DNA of 5,024 nt from Acetobacteraceae bacterium (lineage in GTDB: Bacteria; Pseudomonadota; Alphaproteobacteria; Acetobacterales; Acetobacteraceae), in NCBI GenBank assembly GCA_003133265.1, contig PKWQ01000200.1, positions 183-5,206 on the forward strand. Reading direction: 5' to 3'. Below the pieces are notes generated by a model. That model was given only the letters and a program-made list of their open reading frames with translations, did no database searches and had not been told where the DNA came from. A program made the translations under genes and the position numbers. Positions 1-5,024 of this stretch are shown one piece after another (the first letter of the stretch is position 1; every line of letters begins with the position of its first letter).

Positions 1-28
1 GCAATCCCGCATGGTCGCGTGCGGGCAA

Positions 29-34
29 GAGGGG
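29..34 (+). promoter_or_regulatory. Ribosome binding site of the substrate-binding protein gene
   Basis: The purine-rich GAGGGG lies 7 bases before the ATG at 42 and is a good Shine-Dalgarno match. It supports that ATG over the earlier ATG at 11, which is in another frame and has no comparable site. The remaining bases 1-28 show no recognisable promoter, so the operon's transcription start probably lies upstream of the window. Confidence 0.7.
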
Positions 35-41
35 AAACAAC

Positions 42-1091
42 ATGCAGCAATCACTCGGTCGCCGGGCCGCATTGGGCGGCGCCCTGGCGCTGCCGCTGGC
101 GGCATCGCTGCCCCGCACGGCGCGGGCCATCGATCCCGGGCTGATCGCGGCGGCGCGGCAGGAAGGCACGGTGGTCTGGTATTCCACCCTGATCGTCAAC
201 CAGCTGGTGCGCCCGGCCGCCGAGGCGTTCATGAAGAAATACCCCGGCATCAATGTGCAGTATTCGCGCCAGACCGTCGGCGAGATCGTGCTGAAGATCA
301 GCAACGAAAGCCGCGCCGGCAAGCTGGTCGCCGATGTGTTCGACGGATCGTCGGGCATCTTCGCCTCGATCCCGCGTTCGATGGTGGCGGCCTACGCCAC
401 CGAGAACGCCGCCGACTACGACCCCGATATGCGCGACCCCGCCGGCACCTGGACCACGGTCAACTCCTATGTCTACACCACCGGCTACAACACCGAGATG
501 GTGGCGGAAAAGGACGCGCCGAAAACCTTCCAGGACCTGCTGGACCCGAAATGGCGCGGCAAGATGGCGATCACCACCGATCCCACGGTGAACGGCCCGC
601 CCGGCCTGGTCGGCACCATCCTGACCGGCATGGGGAAGAAGGACGGGATGGAATTCCTCCGCCGCCTGGGGGAACAAAATCTGGTCTACGTGCCGGCGTC
701 GCAGCGCGTGGTGCTGGATCAGGTGATCGCCGGGCAGTATCCGATCGGGCTGATGATCATCAATTACCATGCGGTGATCAGCGCCGCTCAGGGCGCGCCC
801 TGCGCCTGGATAAAGATGGAGCCGGTGGTTGAATCCTTCAACTATCTGCAAATCCTGAAGGACGCGCCGCACCCGAATGCCGCCCGGCTGCTGGCCGAGT
901 TTCTGCTGTCGCGCGAGGGCCAGACCTTGTTCCGTGACAACGACTATTTGCCAGGAAACCACTTCGTGCAGGCGAAGGATCCGACTTTGAAGCCGTCGTT
1001 CGGGAAATTCAGATCCACCCAGATGACGATCGAGCAGGCGCAAAATCTGCCGGAATGGACCCGTATCGCCGACGCGCTGCTGAAGAAGTGA
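42..1091 (+). CDS. ABC transporter periplasmic substrate-binding protein (family 1, ferric-type fold), Tat-exported
   Basis: This 349-residue protein is the ligand-capturing component of an ABC importer and should work in the periplasm. The N-terminus carries arginines 7-8, a hydrophobic stretch at about 9-23, and an Ala-Arg-Ala cleavage site at 27-29, which fits a Tat signal peptide. The mature chain has hallmarks of the iron(III)/2-aminoethylphosphonate/polyamine-like binding proteins: a VVWYST first strand near residue 45, TGYNT at 148-152 followed by a DLLDPKWRGK segment, and a C-terminal APHPNAARLLAEFLLSREGQ helix region. Its length is normal for the family. It is the first gene of the importer operon and its stop overlaps the likely permease start. 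No adjacent Tyr-Tyr pair occurs anywhere in the chain, although classical ferric-binding proteins use one to hold iron, so iron specificity is unsupported. The family assignment is secure but the substrate is unknown. Confidence 0.93.
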   Translation: MQQSLGRRAALGGALALPLAASLPRTARAIDPGLIAAARQEGTVVWYSTLIVNQLVRPAAEAFMKKYPGINVQYSRQTVGEIVLKISNESRAGKLVADVFDGSSGIFASIPRSMVAAYATENAADYDPDMRDPAGTWTTVNSYVYTTGYNTEMVAEKDAPKTFQDLLDPKWRGKMAITTDPTVNGPPGLVGTILTGMGKKDGMEFLRRLGEQNLVYVPASQRVVLDQVIAGQYPIGLMIINYHAVISAAQGAPCAWIKMEPVVESFNYLQILKDAPHPNAARLLAEFLLSREGQTLFRDNDYLPGNHFVQAKDPTLKPSFGKFRSTQMTIEQAQNLPEWTRIADALLKK

Positions 1092-2797
1092 GCGCCACGG
1101 CCCGGTTGGCGAAAAATCCCTTCCTGCCGCTGGCGCTGGGTTTGATCCTGGTGCTGGCGGCGTTGGTGCTGCCGCCGGTCTGGATGCTGATCCGCGGCAG
1201 CCTGACGCTCGCCAACCCGGACGGATCGAGCGGCGCCTGGACGCTCGAGCATTTCACCAGGCTGTTTGCCGATCAGACCCTGCTGACCAGCACGGCCAAC
1301 TCGGTGTTGTTCGCCGTCTCCGCCACACTGGTATCGTTGCTGTTCGGCGGCATCCTGGCCTGGGTGGTGGAGCGGACCAACGCGCCGCTGAAACCGCTGG
1401 CGTATCTTACTACCATCGTCTCTCTCGGCACGCCGTATATTCTGTATGTCAGCGCCTGGCTGTATCTGTTCGGCCGCAATGGGCCGTTCAACGACGCCTA
1501 CCGCTCGATCACCGGCAATACCGACATGCTGTTCAACGTGTTCTCGCTCTGGGGGATGGTCCTGGTAGAGGGCTTCCTCTGGTCGCCGCTGGTGTTCCTG
1601 ATGCTGTCGGCGAATTTCCGCGCCGCCAATGCGGAGATGGAGGAAGCCGCGCGCATGAGCGGCGCTTCGGTGTTTGCCACCATCTGGCGCATCTCGATCA
1701 AGCTGGCGGGGCCGGCGATCCTGGCGATGGCGCTGTTCGTGTTCATCCGCAACCTCGAATCCTTCGATGTGCCGGTGCTGATCGGCATGCCCGGACACGT
1801 TCGGCTGCTGACCACCGACATCTACACCAGCGTGACCCAGACCCCGCCGCAGATGGGCCACGCCAGCGCCTTCGCGGTGCTGATGCTGGCCATGGTCGCG
1901 GTGCTGCTGTATTTCTATGGCCGGATCACCCGTCACGCGGAACGCTATGCCAGTGTCACCGGCAAGGGCTACCGGCCCCGCCCGTTCAATCTCGGACGCT
2001 GGCGCTGGGCGGCGGGCGGGCTGATCGGGTTCAACTTCGTCATCATCCTGCTGCTGCCCTTGCTGGCGCTGGTCTGGACATCGCTGCTGCCGTTCGTGCG
2101 GCCGATGCGGCTGAAATTCCTGCCATTGCTGACCACCAAGCATTTCGCCGTCGTGCTGGGCTCGCCGCCGTTTCTGCAACTCGGGATCAACACGCTGATC
2201 GTCGCCGCCGGCGCCGCGACCATCGCCGTGCTGCTGACCCTGCTGGCCGGCTGGCTGGCGGCGCGGCGGCGTCCTGGCGGGGGCGTGCTGGACCAGCTTG
2301 CCACCATGCCGCTGGTGTTTCCCGGCATCGTGCTGGGGCTGGCGATGATGGAGCTGGCGCTGGCCCTGCCGGTGCCGATCTACGGCACGCTCTGGCTGAT
2401 CTGCATCGCCTACGTGGTGCGCTACATGCCGTACGGGTTGCGCTACAGCTATGCCGGCGTGCTGCAAATCCATCGCGAACTGGAGGAGGCGGCGGGTGTG
2501 GCCGGTGCGACGGTGGCGCAGCGTCTGCGCTTCGTGGTGGCGCCGCTGCTGTCGCCGGCCATCGTCTCCGCGTGGCTGTTCATCTTCCTGATCGCATCGA
2601 AGGAACTCTCGATGGCCATCCTGCTGGCCGGACCGACCTCGCAGGTCATGTCGGTCGCCATGTTCGAAATGTGGACCAACGGCCAGGGCGGCGAACTGAG
2701 CGCGCTCGGCCTGATCTGGACCCTGCTGATGACGGTCGGCGCCAGCCTGTTCTACCTCACCCTGCGCCGCCAGGGCGGCGGGGCCTTCGGACATTGA
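1088..2797 (+). CDS. ABC transporter permease, fused two-domain (FbpB/ThiP-like)
   Basis: This is the inner-membrane channel of the importer, about 569 residues, with two BPD_transp_1 permease domains joined in one chain, so one copy can replace a permease dimer. About 12 hydrophobic segments are visible, six in each half, the first at about residues 12-32 and the last near the C-terminus. Each half has the cytoplasmic EAA loop that docks onto the ATPase: EMEEAARMSGAS at 183-194 and ELEEAAGVAGAT at 464-475, both with the conserved glycine (192 and 473). I chose the GTG at 1088 because it overlaps the upstream TGA by 4 bp (GTGA), as in translationally coupled genes, and leaves a short basic N-terminus before the first membrane segment. 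An in-frame ATG at 1055 would add 11 residues and lengthen the overlap to 37 bp, and it has no better ribosome binding site. The fused form is typical of ferric-type and related importers. The transported solute is unknown. Confidence 0.93.
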   Translation: MSATARLAKNPFLPLALGLILVLAALVLPPVWMLIRGSLTLANPDGSSGAWTLEHFTRLFADQTLLTSTANSVLFAVSATLVSLLFGGILAWVVERTNAPLKPLAYLTTIVSLGTPYILYVSAWLYLFGRNGPFNDAYRSITGNTDMLFNVFSLWGMVLVEGFLWSPLVFLMLSANFRAANAEMEEAARMSGASVFATIWRISIKLAGPAILAMALFVFIRNLESFDVPVLIGMPGHVRLLTTDIYTSVTQTPPQMGHASAFAVLMLAMVAVLLYFYGRITRHAERYASVTGKGYRPRPFNLGRWRWAAGGLIGFNFVIILLLPLLALVWTSLLPFVRPMRLKFLPLLTTKHFAVVLGSPPFLQLGINTLIVAAGAATIAVLLTLLAGWLAARRRPGGGVLDQLATMPLVFPGIVLGLAMMELALALPVPIYGTLWLICIAYVVRYMPYGLRYSYAGVLQIHRELEEAAGVAGATVAQRLRFVVAPLLSPAIVSAWLFIFLIASKELSMAILLAGPTSQVMSVAMFEMWTNGQGGELSALGLIWTLLMTVGASLFYLTLRRQGGGAFGH

Positions 2798-2802
2798 CTG
2801 GC

Positions 2803-3921
2803 ATGAGCGCGACACCCCCTTCGCTATTGGTTTCAGGACTGAGCAAGCTGTACCGCAACACCGGCGATGGCGTCGCCGGCGGCATCCAGGATGCGTCGTT
2901 CAGCCTGGAACCGGGGACGTTCTTCACCCTGCTCGGCCCCAGCGGCTGCGGCAAGACCACCACGCTGCGCTGCATCGCCGGGCTGGAGGAGCCGGATGCC
3001 GGCAGCATCGCCGTCGGGCGGGATGTGTTCTTCGACGCCGCGCGCGGCATTTCCGTGCCGTTGAACCGGCGCGAGATCGGCATGGTGTTCCAGTCCTACG
3101 CCATCTGGCCGCATATGAGCGTGTTCGAGAACGTCGCCTTTCCGCTGCGCGTGGCCAAAGACCGCGCCTACAGCCGCGAGGAGACCAAGCGCCTGGTCGG
3201 CGACGCCCTTAGCAGCGTCGATCTCGATGGATTCGGCGCGCGCTCGGCGACCCAGCTTTCCGGCGGCCAGCAGCAGCGCGTGGCGCTGGCCCGCGCCATC
3301 GTCCGCCAGCCGAAGCTGCTGCTGCTGGACGAGCCGCTGAGCAATCTGGACGCGGCGTTGCGCGAGGGGATGCGCAATGAGCTGAAGCGGCTGCAACGCC
3401 AATTGGGCATCACCACGGTCTATGTCACCCACGACCAGGCCGAGGCGCTGGAAATGTCGGACACCATCGCGGTGCTGAACCGCGGCCGCATCGTGCAGAT
3501 GGGTTCTCCGCGCGAGATCTATTTCCGGCCCAGCAACGCCTTCGTCGCCGGCTTCGTCGGCACCACCAATTTGTTGCATGGCGTGGTGGAGGATGTGGGT
3601 TCCGGCTTGGTGCGGCTAACAGATGGGGCGGCGCTGCGCTGCGTATTGCCTGACCAGGCGGGCGTCGGGCAGGCAATCGCGGTGTCGGTCCGCCCCGAGA
3701 TCATCGGACTGCTGGACGGGAAGGCGCCCGGCCGGACGGGCGCCAACCGGATGGCCGGGCGCGTCATGCACGCCAATTTCATCGGCAACATGACGCGCTA
3801 CGGCGTGCGCGTCGGCGACCGGATGATGCAGGCCTATGCGCCGCCGACCGCCGGCCTCTCGGTCGATGACGACGTAACGCTGGAATTCGCGGTCGACGCG
3901 GCGGTTGGGGTGCCGATCTAA
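2803..3921 (+). CDS. ABC transporter ATP-binding protein with C-terminal TOBE domain (FbpC/PotA-like)
   Basis: This 372-residue cytoplasmic ATPase hydrolyses ATP to drive the importer encoded just upstream. All nucleotide-binding motifs are intact: aromatic A-loop Tyr17, Walker A GPSGCGKTT at 45-53, Q-loop Gln97 in VFQSYAIWPHMSV, signature LSGGQQQR at 152-159, Walker B LLLLDEP at 172-178 with catalytic Glu177, D-loop SNLDA at 180-184, and switch His210 in VTHDQ. Residues from about 285 to the end form a TOBE_2-type regulatory domain, as in the CUT1/ferric/polyamine ATPases. The length is normal for that group. The ATG at 2803 is 5 bp after the permease stop and gives the usual short N-terminus. 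A TTG at 2794, overlapping the stop codon, is in frame and would add three residues. Neither start has a clear Shine-Dalgarno sequence, so translation is probably coupled to the permease. The substrate class cannot be read from the ATPase alone. Confidence 0.95.
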   Translation: MSATPPSLLVSGLSKLYRNTGDGVAGGIQDASFSLEPGTFFTLLGPSGCGKTTTLRCIAGLEEPDAGSIAVGRDVFFDAARGISVPLNRREIGMVFQSYAIWPHMSVFENVAFPLRVAKDRAYSREETKRLVGDALSSVDLDGFGARSATQLSGGQQQRVALARAIVRQPKLLLLDEPLSNLDAALREGMRNELKRLQRQLGITTVYVTHDQAEALEMSDTIAVLNRGRIVQMGSPREIYFRPSNAFVAGFVGTTNLLHGVVEDVGSGLVRLTDGAALRCVLPDQAGVGQAIAVSVRPEIIGLLDGKAPGRTGANRMAGRVMHANFIGNMTRYGVRVGDRMMQAYAPPTAGLSVDDDVTLEFAVDAAVGVPI

Positions 3922-3964
3922 CGAGCTAGGCATCTGCTTTGCCGCTGGCGCAGGACGTTTGGGC

Positions 3965-3992
3965 CTGACAGCCGAGATTTTTCTCCTATAAT
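3965..3992 (+). promoter_or_regulatory. Sigma-70-type promoter for the MFS transporter gene
   Basis: A -35 hexamer CTGACA (3965-3970, 5 of 6 consensus bases) is separated by 16 bp from a perfect -10 hexamer TATAAT (3987-3992). In such GC-rich DNA a match this close is unlikely by chance, and it points toward the MFS gene. Transcription would start near 3998-4001, giving an untranslated leader of only about 20 bases that includes the ribosome binding site. An imperfect 12-base dyad (CTATAATTTTAG, 3986-3997, 5 of 6 pairs) covers the -10 element. It could be part of an operator but may only reflect AT-richness. Confidence 0.72.
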
Positions 3993-4007
3993 TTTAGCCG
4001 ATGACGC

Positions 4008-4013
4008 GAAGGA
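4008..4013 (+). promoter_or_regulatory. Ribosome binding site of the MFS transporter gene
   Basis: GAAGGA sits 7 bases before the ATG at 4021, an ideal Shine-Dalgarno position. It settles the start: the nearby ATGs at 4001 and 4013 are in other frames, and the second of these overlaps the site itself. Confidence 0.78.
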
Positions 4014-4020
4014 TGCCCGC

Positions 4021-5024
4021 ATGACCCCCGGGGGGCTCGCCAAATTCTGCTCTGGCCGGCTGCATTACGGATGGGTCGTGCTGGCGGTGATGTTCCTGGC
4101 CATGCTCGCCGGGGTCGGCGTGCGCGCGGCACCCGGGGTGATGATCGTCCCGCTGCAACGCGCCTTCGGCTGGGACGTCGGCACCATCTCCGGCGCCATC
4201 TCGATCAACATCATGTTGCTCGGCCTGACCGGTCCCTTCCTCACCGGCATGACCGAGGTGATCGGCCTCAAGCGTACCATTCTGGCGTGCATGACCATCC
4301 TCGCCGCCGGCACGGGGTTGTCGTTCTTCATGACCGCGCCCTGGCAGCTGTTCCTCACCTGGGGGCTGATGGTCGGCATCGGCTCCGGGGTCGGCGCTGT
4401 TGGCATGGCGGCGATGGTGGCCAACCACTGGTTCGTCCAGCGCACCAGTTTCGCCATGGGCTTGCTCAGCGCCGCCAACGCCGCCGGCCAGCTTATTTTC
4501 CTGCCGCTGCTTGCCCTGCTGGCGCAGCGCTATGGCTGGCAGGGGGTCGCGGTCGGCGTCACCGCGGTGATCGCGGTGGCGATCCCGATCGTGGCGATCC
4601 TGCTGCCGGAATCCCCCGCCGCTATTGGTTTGCCCCCGTATGGCGGCACCGTCGTCGTCGTCCGTCCGCCACGCGCCGGCAATCCGTTCGTGGTCGCCTT
4701 CGGCGCGCTCGGCCGAGCATCCCGCTCGATGGATTTCTGGCTGCTCACCCTCAGCTTCGCCATTTGCGGCCTGTCCACCAACGGCCTGATCAACACCCAC
4801 ATGATCGCCTACTGCGCCGACAACGGCATTTCCGAGGTCAACGGCGCCTCCATCCTTGCGGTGATCGGCGTGTTCAGCCTGATCGGCTCGGCCGGCTCGG
4901 GCTGGATGTGCGATCGCTTCAATCCGCGGATCATGCTGTTCTGGTACTACAGCCTGCGCGGCCTTTCGCTGGTGGTCATTCCCTTCACCAGCTTCGATCC
5001 GGTCAGCCTGTCGGTCTTTTCGGT
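4021..5024 (+). CDS. MFS transporter, N-terminal 334 residues (truncated by window end)
   Basis: This is an inner-membrane secondary transporter of the major facilitator superfamily, open to the window edge. Complete relatives are usually about 400-430 residues, so roughly three quarters is present. The start LHYGWVVLAVMFLAML at about 14-29 is typical of the MFS branch resembling monocarboxylate and oxalate/formate carriers. Hydrophobic segments appear at about 17-40, 55-75, 85-103, 106-131, 138-162 and 168-192. A central cytoplasmic loop follows, starting with PESPAAIGLPPYGG, and then segments from about 237 onward. The MFS motif A is degenerate in the N-terminal half (75-85, Glu79 in the usual Asp position, Val80 in place of Arg). 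It is well kept in the C-terminal half (294-303, G-x3-D-R-x3-R, Asp298/Arg299). The gene has its own promoter and ribosome binding site and so is probably not part of the ABC operon. The substrate is unknown; a carboxylate or similar small organic anion is only a guess from the family. Confidence 0.9.
   Translation, partial: MTPGGLAKFCSGRLHYGWVVLAVMFLAMLAGVGVRAAPGVMIVPLQRAFGWDVGTISGAISINIMLLGLTGPFLTGMTEVIGLKRTILACMTILAAGTGLSFFMTAPWQLFLTWGLMVGIGSGVGAVGMAAMVANHWFVQRTSFAMGLLSAANAAGQLIFLPLLALLAQRYGWQGVAVGVTAVIAVAIPIVAILLPESPAAIGLPPYGGTVVVVRPPRAGNPFVVAFGALGRASRSMDFWLLTLSFAICGLSTNGLINTHMIAYCADNGISEVNGASILAVIGVFSLIGSAGSGWMCDRFNPRIMLFWYYSLRGLSLVVIPFTSFDPVSLSVFS

Larger units (their letters stand above)
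3922..4020. other. Intergenic region between the ABC operon and the MFS gene
   Basis: This is the only real gap in the window, 99 bp. The first 40 bases contain only a weak inverted match (GCC/GGC, 3-bp stem, around the sequence tgccgctggcgca) with no U-tract, so no credible intrinsic terminator is seen. The second half is clearly more AT-rich than the surrounding genes and holds the promoter and ribosome binding site of the next gene. No tRNA, small RNA or riboswitch-like structure was recognised. Confidence 0.8.

Noticed and set aside
11..832. A + strand open frame beginning at the ATG at 11
   Set aside because: It is frame-shifted relative to the binding-protein gene, its product is Arg/Gly/Ala-rich without a domain, and it lacks a ribosome binding site.
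51..1043. An antisense open frame of about 330 codons opposite the binding-protein gene
   Set aside because: It has low-complexity, His/Arg/Gly-rich composition and no domain, and it lies wholly within a well-supported gene.
944..2815. A long antisense open frame (about 623 codons) opposite the permease gene
   Set aside because: Its product is dominated by Gln, Arg, His, Asp and Gly with no recognisable domain, the usual by-product of GC-rich coding DNA read on the opposite strand. The + strand frame has clear permease motifs.
2833..3579. An antisense open frame opposite the ATPase gene
   Set aside because: It is a shadow of the ATPase coding sequence, whose own frame has every ABC motif intact.
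3961..3985. A GGC/GCC inverted pair followed by a short T-run, considered as a terminator of the ABC operon
   Set aside because: The stem is only 3 bp and it coincides with the -35 element and spacer of the MFS promoter, so it is too weak to call.
4649..4660. A run of GTC triplets in the MFS gene, considered as a microsatellite
   Set aside because: It is only four units long and encodes Val-Val-Val-Val in frame. This is ordinary codon repetition.
3994..4800. An antisense open frame of about 268 codons opposite the MFS gene, which could have suggested a divergent gene
   Set aside because: The product is Gly/Asp/Gln/His-rich with no domain. The + strand frame encodes an obvious MFS protein with its own promoter and ribosome binding site.

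Overview
The window is GC-rich, densely coding and reads entirely on the + strand. Its third-position G/C bias and Tat-type periplasmic binding protein suggest an alphaproteobacterium, possibly Acetobacteraceae/Rhodospirillales. That placement is a low-confidence inference from style, because no marker gene is present.

Positions 1-3921 hold a compact three-gene ABC importer operon. It encodes a periplasmic substrate-binding protein with a twin-arginine signal (42-1091), a fused two-domain inner-membrane permease (about 1088-2797) and a cytoplasmic ATPase with a C-terminal TOBE domain (2803-3921). The first two genes overlap by 4 bp if the permease starts at its GTG codon, and the last two are 5 bp apart. 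This binding protein / fused permease / ATPase layout is that of the ferric-iron, putrescine/spermidine and 2-aminoethylphosphonate group of importers. The substrate cannot be named. The binding protein has no adjacent tyrosine pair of the kind used by classical ferric-binding proteins, so an automatic 'iron(III) transporter' label should be treated with care.

Positions 3922-4020 are a 99-bp intergenic gap. It contains a near-consensus sigma-70-type promoter (CTGACA, 16 bp, TATAAT) followed by a good Shine-Dalgarno sequence. I see no convincing intrinsic terminator for the ABC operon.

Positions 4021-5024 encode the first 334 residues of a major facilitator superfamily transporter, cut off by the window edge. 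It appears to be its own transcription unit. Together the window is a transport locus: an ATP-driven importer followed by a separately promoted secondary carrier. I found no RNA gene, mobile element, CRISPR array or long repeat, and nothing that points to a new type of system.
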